Assembly (NCBI RefSeq): GCF_014204945.1
Contig: NZ_JACHMN010000002.1
Span: 2,122,503-2,186,502, forward strand
Length of the DNA stretch: 64,000 bases
Reading direction: 5' to 3'
Source: Allocatelliglobosispora scoriae
GTDB lineage: Bacteria > Actinomycetota > Actinomycetes > Mycobacteriales > Micromonosporaceae
Positions 55,586-64,000 of the stretch are shown one piece after another (the stretch's first letter is position 1; every line of letters starts with the position of its first letter). The notes under the pieces are model-generated. The model worked only from the letters and a program-made list of their open reading frames with translations, had not been told where the DNA came from and made no database searches. A program made the translations under genes and the position numbers.

Positions 55586-56329
55586 TTACCGCTCTCCTCG
55601 ATCAACCAACGGCAGCGAGCGTAGCGCTCTTTCCAGGTGCCACTGCAAGTGCGCCGCCACAAGTCCGCTACATTCCCGCCCCTCCGCGCGCGCGGCCGCG
55701 TCGGCGACCGACCAGTCGCCCCCCATCAGGGCGATCATCAGGTCGAGGGTGGCCGGGCTGGGATGGCCCGCGCCGGGCGGTCGGCAGTTGGAACACACCA
55801 CACCCCCGGCCGGTACGGAGAAAGCCCGGTGCGTGCCCGGGCTGGCACAGACCGCACAGGCGGTGAGCGCCGGTGCCCAGCCCGCCTCCGCCATCGCCCG
55901 CAGCAGAAACGCGTCGAGCACCAGGCTGGTGGCGTGATCGCCGACGGAGAGCGCCCGCAGCGCCCCCAGCGTGAGCTGGAACAGCCGCAGCGTCGGCTCG
56001 CCCTCCTCCGGGCTCAACCGCTCGGCCGTCTCGACGATCGCCGACGCCGTCGTGTAACGCGAGTAGTCCTCGACGAAGTGCTTGCCGAAGAGGCTGATCC
56101 CCTCCGCCTGGGAGACCGTGTGCAGCCCGCTCCCCTGCGCCCACTGGACGTCGACGTGGCCGAAGGGCTCGAGCCGGGCACCGTATTTCGAGGTCATCTT
56201 GCGGACGCCCCGGGCAACAGCCCTGATCCGGCCGTGTCTGCGGGTGAGCAGGGTGACGATGCGGTCGGACTCGCCGAGTTTCTGCGCACGGAGGACGACC
56301 GCGTCATCGCGGAAGAGTGGTCGTCGCAT
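55586..56329 (-). CDS. recO: DNA repair protein RecO
   Basis: 247 residues of the RecFOR mediator that loads RecA on gapped DNA. The OB-fold start MRRPLFRDDAVVLRAQKLGESDRIVTLLTRRHGRIRAVARG is canonical. The C-terminal zinc-binding Cys set is CAVCASPGTHRAFSV...GGVVCSNC. ATG at 56329 is preferred because family members start at this MRRP point; GTG at 56338 is possible. Its stop lies 9 nt before uppS, so they form an operon. Confidence 0.93.
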   Translation of the reverse strand: MRRPLFRDDAVVLRAQKLGESDRIVTLLTRRHGRIRAVARGVRKMTSKYGARLEPFGHVDVQWAQGSGLHTVSQAEGISLFGKHFVEDYSRYTTASAIVETAERLSPEEGEPTLRLFQLTLGALRALSVGDHATSLVLDAFLLRAMAEAGWAPALTACAVCASPGTHRAFSVPAGGVVCSNCRPPGAGHPSPATLDLMIALMGGDWSVADAAARAEGRECSGLVAAHLQWHLERALRSLPLVDRGER

Positions 56330-56485
56330 CCCGGGCACGAGCTCATTCTGCCCTGTGCCCCCGACAGAGCTTTACGCCTACCAATACTTGATCAACAATC
56401 TTCCGGAAACAATCAATCGGTGCGATGCTGTTGCGGATCCGGTGGCGCCCTCCGCCGGCCCACGACGCCCCACCCGCCCCACAGA

Positions 56486-56525
56486 GATCGGGGTGGCTCG
56501 TCCGCCCGGACAAGCCACCCCGATC
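56486..56525 (-). terminator. Terminator after the TOPRIM-like gene
   Basis: Perfect 13-nt arms GATCGGGGTGGCT (56486-56498) and complement (56513-56525) with a small TCCG/CGGA stem in the loop. It lies 22 nt beyond the TOPRIM-like stop, closing the two-gene unit. Confidence 0.8.
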
Positions 56526-56547
56526 GCCCGTTTCAGCCGTCCCCGGT

Positions 56548-57153
56548 TCAGCGCATGAATCCCAAGCTCGATAGAGCAGCACGGGTGTCTTGCGCCCATC
56601 TCTGGTATGACGGAACCTGCTCCAACTGCTCCAACCTGATGTTTTCCGCCAGCAGGTTGTAGTGCGACTTCGTGTCTGGAAGCAGGCCCTGAACCAGGGT
56701 CTTGGGTGCGGGGATCCGCTCAACCTCCGAGGGGCGTCGAGGGACGCCCAACTGCCGATCACTCAGCCCAGAGGAGCCAGAGGCGACTCGCAGGGCATCG
56801 CCATCAGCCAGCATCCACGCTTCGGTGGTCTGGACAGGGATCACCTTGACCACATTGCGAAGGCCCAACGGCTCAAGCGTACGAAAGAACGAGTGGAACC
56901 ACTCGTCGGCTTTCCGGTAATCCCGATGGACGAAGATCAAGTCGTAGTCGCCTCCGTCGGATTCGAGACTGCGGCGCAGATCGGCATGGTCAGCGATCGA
57001 GTACAGGCTGTACTGCTCGACCTCTTGCACATCCACGTGCGACGGGCAGTCCTGAATCAGCTTCTCCAGCCCTCTGCTCAGCACGCCGGGAAGGAAGTAG
57101 CAGTCTGAGGATCCCTCCGCGATCAGCACGGTCTGCAGATATCTCACCTTCAC
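56548..57153 (-). CDS. DUF4276/TOPRIM-like protein paired with an AAA ATPase
   Basis: 201 residues. An N-terminal acidic loop LIAEGSSDCYFLPGVLS (Glu13) resembles TOPRIM motif 1. A second site YDLIFVHRDYRKADEW (Asp78) and the PVQTTEAWMLADGDAL segment follow, the latter typical of DUF4276. The usual DxD is seen as HxD, so metal binding may differ. GTG at 57153 overlaps the ATPase stop by 4 nt. In such ATPase/TOPRIM pairs (OLD-like and PARIS-like systems) the TOPRIM part is a nuclease effector. Role here is inference. Confidence 0.72.
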   Translation of the reverse strand: MKVRYLQTVLIAEGSSDCYFLPGVLSRGLEKLIQDCPSHVDVQEVEQYSLYSIADHADLRRSLESDGGDYDLIFVHRDYRKADEWFHSFFRTLEPLGLRNVVKVIPVQTTEAWMLADGDALRVASGSSGLSDRQLGVPRRPSEVERIPAPKTLVQGLLPDTKSHYNLLAENIRLEQLEQVPSYQRWAQDTRAALSSLGFMR

Positions 57154-58433
57154 CGCTCACCCGCAGCGAGATACCTCCGCCACTCGCTCTTGGTCATCCT
57201 CGGCTCAGCAGCCGACGTCGAGTCCTCGGGAAGCCTGAGAATCTTCGACACCCTGCTCGCCGGGCCGCCGCCGCCCACCCTTGAGACGACATCGACGAAG
57301 ACAACGACAGATGGGCGCAACGGATCGGTCCCGGTCAGCGCCTTGGCGACCACAGGAGCGTGAGTCGACGACAACACCTGCACCGGCATCCGGTCGACCT
57401 CGGATCGCCGCACGCGTTCGCCGATGATCTCCAGCAGGTTCACCAGATGAGGAGGATGAATGCCGTTCTCCGGCTCCTCCAGACAGACAAGGCCGCCCCG
57501 ATTCTCGTGAACCGCCGTCAGCAAGCCGAGAGTCCTGAGCGTTCCGTCGGATGCCGCGACCGCCGGCACGGACTGCCTGCTGCGATCGGTGAAGACCACA
57601 TCTCGCTGACGGCGCTTCGGGTCGTCCTCGATTCGCAGATCGATGATGTCCGGCACGACAGCATGCAGTTCCGAACGTAGGTCGTTGAAGACGCCCTCGG
57701 GCCGGTCGATGGTTCCGGTCTCAACCGCCAGGCGGCGAAGTGCGTTGGCGACGTTGGCGCCCCTCGGGGTCATCGGCTCGCGCTCGTCGTCGTAGCTGCT
57801 CGGCTCGCGGACGCAATCTGGTTCGATCTGTGCTGTCATCCACCGGGAAAAGACTTGGCGCAGTGCCACCAGCTCTGGATAGACCGGGGCACTGGTGATG
57901 GTGGACAGGACCGATCGAACGGGTAGCGGGCCGCCTACGTGAGCCTCACCCCTGTCCCGCCGTGTCAGGATGAATTGGCGCGTCACTTCATCCTGGCTGA
58001 GCAGCGGCTCGATGACCTCACCGTCTGCCGAGATCGCCGACACGGACTCGCCCCTGAGCACCAACGAACGCCCGCCGCTATGGCTGTCCACGATTCCAAC
58101 GACCAGTTCGTACCGCAGGCGGGTCCGCAGCACGGGGGCATCGGCATCCAGCTCGTCCTTGACGGTCTCCGGAACGGAGAGTTCAACGGCGAAGCTGGCC
58201 GTATCCATGGTCGTGCCGTCGGCGTAACGGTGGAAGAACTGGTCCAGACCGCCGCGCACCTGCTTCGCCGCGTCGGACAAATTCCCCTCCGAGGCCCCCC
58301 GCAGGAATTGGAGGGCCTCGAAGAGGTTCGACTTACCGCTTGCATTACGGCCGAGCAGGACCAAGAACGGCGGCACGTCCAGCGAAAAATCCCGGAACGT
58401 CTTGAACCCGTCGATCTCAATCCGCGTCAGCAC
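57150..58433 (-). CDS. AAA ATPase of OLD/RecF-like type (AAA_21)
   Basis: 427 residues of an ABC-type SMC-like ATPase. Walker A is GRNASGKS (28-35) in the MLTRIEIDGFKTFRDF context. An SDGTLRTLGLL signature replaces LSGGQ, GGLVCLEEPENGIHPPHL is Walker B, and VLSSTHAPVVAKAL the switch His. The insert between has many charged residues and no long coiled coil. It overlaps the TOPRIM-like gene by 4 nt and lies between recO and gatA, two core genes, as an inserted unit. Probably the sensor half of a defence pair. Confidence 0.85.
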   Translation of the reverse strand: MLTRIEIDGFKTFRDFSLDVPPFLVLLGRNASGKSNLFEALQFLRGASEGNLSDAAKQVRGGLDQFFHRYADGTTMDTASFAVELSVPETVKDELDADAPVLRTRLRYELVVGIVDSHSGGRSLVLRGESVSAISADGEVIEPLLSQDEVTRQFILTRRDRGEAHVGGPLPVRSVLSTITSAPVYPELVALRQVFSRWMTAQIEPDCVREPSSYDDEREPMTPRGANVANALRRLAVETGTIDRPEGVFNDLRSELHAVVPDIIDLRIEDDPKRRQRDVVFTDRSRQSVPAVAASDGTLRTLGLLTAVHENRGGLVCLEEPENGIHPPHLVNLLEIIGERVRRSEVDRMPVQVLSSTHAPVVAKALTGTDPLRPSVVVFVDVVSRVGGGGPASRVSKILRLPEDSTSAAEPRMTKSEWRRYLAAGER

Positions 58434-58442
58434 AGCGACAAC

Positions 58443-59915
58443 CTACAGCGCGGGCGGCGTCAGGACCCCGATGACGGACTCGACCGCTGCGGCGATCCGG
58501 TACATCCGGTCGTCGGCGAGCGTCGGTGCCATCACCTGGAATCCGACCGGCAGCCCGTCCGAGAGTCCACAGGGGACCGAGATCGCCGGACCGCCGTAGA
58601 GGTTGGTCGGGATCGTGTAGAGGTCCGCCAGGTACATCTGGTAGGGATCGGCCGTCCGCGCACCCAGCTCGAACGCCGTGAACGGCGTCGTCGGCGACAC
58701 CAGCACGTCCACCTGCTCGAACGCCGAGGTGAAGTCCCGCGTGATCAGCGTGCGGACCTTCTGCGCCTGGCCGTAGTAGGCGTCGTAGTAGCCCGACGAC
58801 AGCGCGAACGTGCCGAGGATGATGCGGCGCTTCACCTCGGGGCCGAAACCGGCCTCGCGGGTCAGAGACATGACCTCCTCCAGCGAGCGGTTGCCGTCGT
58901 CACCCACACGCAGGCCGAACCGGACGCCGTCGAAGCGGGCCAGGTTGGACGAGCACTCGCTCGGCGCGATCAGGTAATAGGCGGGCAGCGCGTACTGGAA
59001 GTGCGGGCAGGAGACCTCGACGACCTCGGCACCGAGCTTCGTCAGCGCCTCCACCGTCTCGGTGAACGCCGACATGACGCCGGACTCGGCGCCTTCGCCG
59101 GAGAACTCGCGGACCAGGCCGATCTTCACACCGGTCAGGTCGCCGGAGGCGCCGAGACGAGCGGCGGCGACCACGTCCGGCACCGGGGCCGGGATCGAGG
59201 TCGAGTCGCGCGGGTCGTGCCCGGCGATCGCCGCGTGCAGCAGCGCCGCGTCGAGCACGTTGCGCGCGCACGGGCCCGGCGTGTCGAGCGAGGAGGAGAA
59301 GGCGACCAGCCCGTAGCGGGACGTGCCGCCATAGGTCGGCTTCGCACCGACGGTCCCCGTGACGGCGCCCGGCTGCCGGATCGAGCCGCCGGTGTCCGTA
59401 CCGATGGAGATGGGCGCTTCATAGGCGGCGAGAGCCGCAGCGGACCCACCGCCGGAACCACCGGGGATCCGGGTGAGGTCCCACGGGTTGAAGGTGGGGC
59501 CGTAAGCCGAATACTCCGTGGAGGAGCCCATCGCGAACTCGTCCATGTTGGTCTTGCCGAGCATCACGGTCCCGGCCGCGCGCAAGCGCTCGACCAGCGT
59601 CGCGTTGTAGGGCGGGCGCCACCCCTCCAGGATCTTGGACCCGGCCGTCGTCGGCACGCCCTTGGTCGCGATCACATCTTTGACCGCGATGGGTACGCCC
59701 GCCAGCGGGCCCAGCTCAGCACCGGCCGCCCGGCGCGAGTCGACCTCGCGGGCCGCTGCGAGTGCGCCATCCGTGTCGACGTGCAGGAACGCGTGCACCC
59801 GGCCGTCGACCTCGGCGATCCGGTCGAGGTGGGCCTGGGTGACCTCCACCGCCGACGCCTCGCCGGACGCGATCAGTGCCGCCAGCTCGACGGCCGTCTT
59901 CGTGGTGAGCGACAT
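58443..59915 (-). CDS. gatA: Asp/Glu-tRNA amidotransferase subunit A
   Basis: 490 residues of the amidase subunit that makes Gln-tRNA(Gln) and Asn-tRNA(Asn) from misacylated precursors. The amidase triad is Lys79 (VPIAVKDV), cis-Ser154 ([11 protein letters not shown]) and Ser178 ([11 protein letters not shown]). The C-terminal [25 protein letters not shown] block is typical. ATG at 59915 lies one base after the gatC stop. gatB is not in the window; downstream lies the AAA/TOPRIM-like unit. Confidence 0.97.
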   Translation of the reverse strand: MSLTTKTAVELAALIASGEASAVEVTQAHLDRIAEVDGRVHAFLHVDTDGALAAAREVDSRRAAGAELGPLAGVPIAVKDVIATKGVPTTAGSKILEGWRPPYNATLVERLRAAGTVMLGKTNMDEFAMGSSTEYSAYGPTFNPWDLTRIPGGSGGGSAAALAAYEAPISIGTDTGGSIRQPGAVTGTVGAKPTYGGTSRYGLVAFSSSLDTPGPCARNVLDAALLHAAIAGHDPRDSTSIPAPVPDVVAAARLGASGDLTGVKIGLVREFSGEGAESGVMSAFTETVEALTKLGAEVVEVSCPHFQYALPAYYLIAPSECSSNLARFDGVRFGLRVGDDGNRSLEEVMSLTREAGFGPEVKRRIILGTFALSSGYYDAYYGQAQKVRTLITRDFTSAFEQVDVLVSPTTPFTAFELGARTADPYQMYLADLYTIPTNLYGGPAISVPCGLSDGLPVGFQVMAPTLADDRMYRIAAAVESVIGVLTPPAL

Positions 59916-59916
59916 C

Positions 59917-60216
59917 TCAGGCCTCCTCGGTCAGGATCTGCGGGACGCGGAAGCGGTTCTCAGCCTGGTCGGGTGCTCCGGAGAGCGCCTCCTCGCGGGT
60001 GAGCCCCGGCACGACGACGTCCTCGCGGAGCACGTTGGTCAGCGGCACCGAGTGCGACGTGGGCGGGATGTCCCCGGCTGCGACGTCACCGATGCGAGCC
60101 ACCGACTGGAGGATGACATCGAGCTGACCGGCGAAAACGTCCAGCTCCTGCTCGGTGACGGCGAGCCGCGATAGGCGCGCGAGGTGCGCTACCTCTTCGC
60201 GGGAGATGGCGGCCAT
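59917..60216 (-). CDS. gatC: Asp/Glu-tRNA amidotransferase subunit C
   Basis: 99 residues. [39 protein letters not shown] is the canonical helical start, and the C-terminus [14 protein letters not shown] is the usual clamp region that embraces GatA. ATG at 60216 follows AAGGGGGC. It sits one base before gatA and 42 nt after the GGDEF-EAL gene. Confidence 0.95.
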   Translation of the reverse strand: MAAISREEVAHLARLSRLAVTEQELDVFAGQLDVILQSVARIGDVAAGDIPPTSHSVPLTNVLREDVVVPGLTREEALSGAPDQAENRFRVPQILTEEA

Positions 60217-60258
60217 GATGCCCCCTTGAGACAGGTGCGGATGGAAGACCTGCCGAGT

Positions 60259-62424
60259 CTATTTGTCTGACTCGACAGGCTCACCAGCGGCCCGGGCCAA
60301 CTGCGGCCCGGGTGACACGTCGGTGTCGGCGGGCCACTCGGGTTCGGGCTCGGGCCGGCGCGGTGCGGTGGGCGTCGCGGGGCGGGTGAGCTGCCGCGCG
60401 CCGGGGACGGTGGTCCGGGACATCCAGTCGACCAGCTGGGCCGCGGCCATCGGCCGGGCGTAGAACCAGCCCTGGGCGACCTCGCAACCGGCCTCGTGCA
60501 GCAGCCGCCAGATCTTCTCGTCCTCGACGCCCTCGGCGACGACCCGCAGTCCGAGCGCACCGGCGAGCTCGATGATCGAGCGGACGATCGCGGCGTCGTC
60601 GGGATCGTCGGTCATGCCCAGCACGAAGGACCTGTCGATCTTCACTTCGGCGAGCGGCAGGCGGCGAAGGTGCTGCAGCGAGGAGTAGCCGGTGCCGAAG
60701 TCGTCGAGCGCGATCGCGACGCCGAGCCGGTCGAGGCGCCCCAGCGTGATGAGTACGCGATGCGGATCGGCCATCAGGGCCTCTTCGGTGATCTCCAGCT
60801 GGATCTGGTCGGCGGTGACCCCGCGGGTGCGCAGCAGCTCGGTGATGTGCTCGACGATGTCGTCGCTGTGCAGGTCACGGACGCTGACGTTGACCGCGCA
60901 GCGCAGCTTGAGCGCCATCGGCCGCCACGTCGCGAGCTGGGTGATCGTCTGGTCCAGCACCCAGCGGGTGAGCTGCCGCATCACCGCGCTCGGCTCTGCT
61001 GCCTTGATCAGCTCCTCCGGGTCGACCTGGCCGAAGACCGGGTGCTGCCAGCGCAGCAGGGCCTCCACGCCGACGATCTCGCCGGAGTCGATCGCGATCT
61101 GGGGCTGGTAGTGGATGCAGAGGCCGCCGCCGTCGGGCGACTCCAGGGCTCGGCGCAGGTCGCCGACGAGCGCGAGCCGCCGGGGCGTGTTGTGGTCGGA
61201 CTCGGGGGCGTAGACGGCGACTCCGTCGCCCCGGTGCTTCGCGTCGTACATCGCGACATCGGCGTGGCGCATCAGCGTGGCGAAATCCCGCCCGTGCTCG
61301 GGGTAGAGCGCGATGCCGACGGACCCGCTGACATCGAGCGGCAGCCCGTCGAGGGTGACCGGGGTGGCGAGCGCCCTGGTCACGTTGGCCGCGACCGCGC
61401 GGGCCTGCTCCGCGCCCGACAGCCGGGGAGCCACGATCGCGAACTCGTCGCCGCCGAGGCGGGCCACCAGGTCGCCGGGGCGGGCCGCCCGGGCCAGCCG
61501 ATCGGCGACGGCGACGAGCAGCCGGTCGCCGACGGCGTGCCCGAGGGCGTCGTTGACGTTCTTGAAGCGGTCCAGATCGAGCAGGAGCAGGGCGAAGACC
61601 CGGCTCTCACCGTCGGCGGACCGGGCGTGGTCGATCGCGGCGGCGGCCACCTCGGCGAGCAGGACCTTGCGGTTGACCAGGCCGGTCAGGGAATCGACGC
61701 GGGCGAGCCGGCTCTGCTCGCTGGAGAGCACGGAGAGCCGCTGCACCGCGACGAGCGGCACGATCGCGAGTGGCACCAGCAGCGGGTTCATCTCCGACGC
61801 AGCGGCCAGGATCGTGCCGAGCAGCAGCAGCGCACCGGTGGTGAGCGCCTCGGGGACGAGCGGTCCCGCGAAGATCTGCCAGAACCGGCCGCCGAAGCGC
61901 AGCCAGACGGCGGCGGCGGTGGAGGCGTACGCGGTGAGGAACCACAGCGCCGCACCCACGAGGGCGCCGATCATCCCGTCGTTGAAGCGCAGCACCACAG
62001 CGGCGAGGGAGAGGGCCATCGAGTATTGCGCGATGTTGAAGATGGCCCGCCAGGCCTTGTGCCGCATCCGCCAGGACGAGACGACCACGGCCGCCGCCTG
62101 CACCGCCACCGCCGGGCCCAGCCCGACGGTGAGCAGGATGGCGAAGGCGAAGCAGGTCGACGGGAAGACCGCCGAGCTCATCCGGCGCATCGTCGGCGGG
62201 CTGAAGGGCCAGGCGTCGCCGGCGAGGGCGAGCCCGGCCATCAGCCAGAAGGCGAGCGTCACCTCGCGCGTGTCGGGGGTGATCCGGACCCATGGGATGG
62301 CGAGCAGCGTGGCGGCGAGAACCACCACGATCACGACATAACCAATGAACCGTCCAGAACCCCTGGTCGGGGCGCTGTTCCGGAGTGCCTCCCCAGCACC
62401 CGGGCGCAGCGTCGTGGTCCCCAT
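60259..62424 (-). CDS. Membrane GGDEF-EAL protein (c-di-GMP turnover)
   Basis: 721 residues. Seven or eight N-terminal helices form a MASE-like sensor (about 25-235). The GGDEF domain has LGGDEF intact (Gly324-Phe328) in RPGDLVARLGGDEFAIVAP. The EAL domain starts VEALLRWQHP (Glu454-Leu456) and keeps NVSVRDL, ITEEALM, ALDDFGTGYSS, KIDRSFV and VVAEGVED. Both activities, c-di-GMP synthesis and hydrolysis, are possible. ATG at 62424 follows AGGAGG. Tail is Pro-rich and disordered. It is upstream of gatC in the same direction. Confidence 0.94.
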   Translation of the reverse strand: MGTTTLRPGAGEALRNSAPTRGSGRFIGYVVIVVVLAATLLAIPWVRITPDTREVTLAFWLMAGLALAGDAWPFSPPTMRRMSSAVFPSTCFAFAILLTVGLGPAVAVQAAAVVVSSWRMRHKAWRAIFNIAQYSMALSLAAVVLRFNDGMIGALVGAALWFLTAYASTAAAVWLRFGGRFWQIFAGPLVPEALTTGALLLLGTILAAASEMNPLLVPLAIVPLVAVQRLSVLSSEQSRLARVDSLTGLVNRKVLLAEVAAAAIDHARSADGESRVFALLLLDLDRFKNVNDALGHAVGDRLLVAVADRLARAARPGDLVARLGGDEFAIVAPRLSGAEQARAVAANVTRALATPVTLDGLPLDVSGSVGIALYPEHGRDFATLMRHADVAMYDAKHRGDGVAVYAPESDHNTPRRLALVGDLRRALESPDGGGLCIHYQPQIAIDSGEIVGVEALLRWQHPVFGQVDPEELIKAAEPSAVMRQLTRWVLDQTITQLATWRPMALKLRCAVNVSVRDLHSDDIVEHITELLRTRGVTADQIQLEITEEALMADPHRVLITLGRLDRLGVAIALDDFGTGYSSLQHLRRLPLAEVKIDRSFVLGMTDDPDDAAIVRSIIELAGALGLRVVAEGVEDEKIWRLLHEAGCEVAQGWFYARPMAAAQLVDWMSRTTVPGARQLTRPATPTAPRRPEPEPEWPADTDVSPGPQLARAAGEPVESDK

Positions 62425-62620
62425 TGCCCACCTCCTGCGCGCCGGTGTCATCGGCACCTCGGTAGCGTGACTCCACCCTATGACCGACCAACCATTGTTG
62501 CCCGACCCAGGACACGCCGTGACCTATTCGCAATAGATCATCGTGACCGTAATTCTTCTGGTGTGGATCAAATCAGCCACGACACGCCAGAACAAATTCC
62601 GGCTTTGTGGACTCTTCCAC

Positions 62621-64000
<1,380 letters not shown>

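Overview
The window is one contiguous piece of a high-GC (third-position-biased) actinomycete chromosome. GTG starts are common. Some genes have strong Shine-Dalgarno sites, while others have a -10-like hexamer 6-8 nt before the start codon and look leaderless. The gene families (SigE-type ECF factor, WYL and TetR regulators, S8 protease paired with a LuxR/TrmB regulator, DUF5685, ligA next to gatCA) and dense families of intergenic palindromes fit a Micromonosporaceae-like genome. That placement is inference; no rRNA or other marker gene is present.

Layout. 1-9.5 kb: 5' end of ppdK, a P450, tag, a PPOX flavoprotein, an acyl-CoA ligase/hydrolase pair, a TetR regulator facing a secreted esterase across two operators, a Nudix protein and an amine oxidase. 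9.7-18 kb: a large secreted subtilisin with its probable regulator, DUF4259, a YunG-Nudix fusion, and a secreted phosphodiesterase-like enzyme. 18-30.7 kb: a frameshifted hydrolase, a WYL regulator facing an esterase, a methyltransferase, a 725-residue membrane protein, a threonine-dehydratase-like/PhzF pair, a quinone reductase, a RecQ-phosphoribosyltransferase fusion and a VOC protein. 30.9-34.9 kb: a five-gene operon I cannot match to a described system. 34.9-46.4 kb: DUF5685 with a Cys-rich tail, a Dus family tRNA-dihydrouridine synthase, an S66 peptidase, sigma/anti-sigma-like pair, glyS, and a Zur-boxed znuA-znuC-znuB-zur operon. 46.4-56.3 kb: acyl-CoA dehydrogenase, a permease/TIGR03943 pair, a TPP riboswitch with ykoEDC, cupin, DUF1345, uppS and recO. 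56.5-64 kb: an AAA ATPase/TOPRIM-like pair inserted beside core genes, then gatA, gatC, a GGDEF-EAL protein and the 3' part of ligA.

Most novel element. Three paralogous small Cys/His-rich proteins (30965, 31295, 34502) surround a p97/CDC48-like double AAA+ ATPase (31623-33779) and an orphan 231-residue protein (33796-34491). They follow a plausible promoter in an AT-richer leader and end at a perfect 14-bp terminator. The three small proteins share a metal-ribbon core and a C-terminal N-L-x-(D/E)-W end. The second AAA+ domain keeps Walker A but has lost the Walker B Glu. I read this as an AAA+ remodelling machine with dedicated small partners or substrates. A second candidate is the overlapping AAA ATPase plus DUF4276/TOPRIM-like pair at 56548-58433, which has the form of a two-gene defence module.

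Repeats. Three dispersed palindrome families are visible: A, core AACTCTTCAAGAGTT, 11 loci; B, about 24-29-bp arms, 3 loci; C, 2 loci. Most lie at gene 3' ends, but locus A1 lies between divergent genes, so a pure terminator role does not explain all of them.
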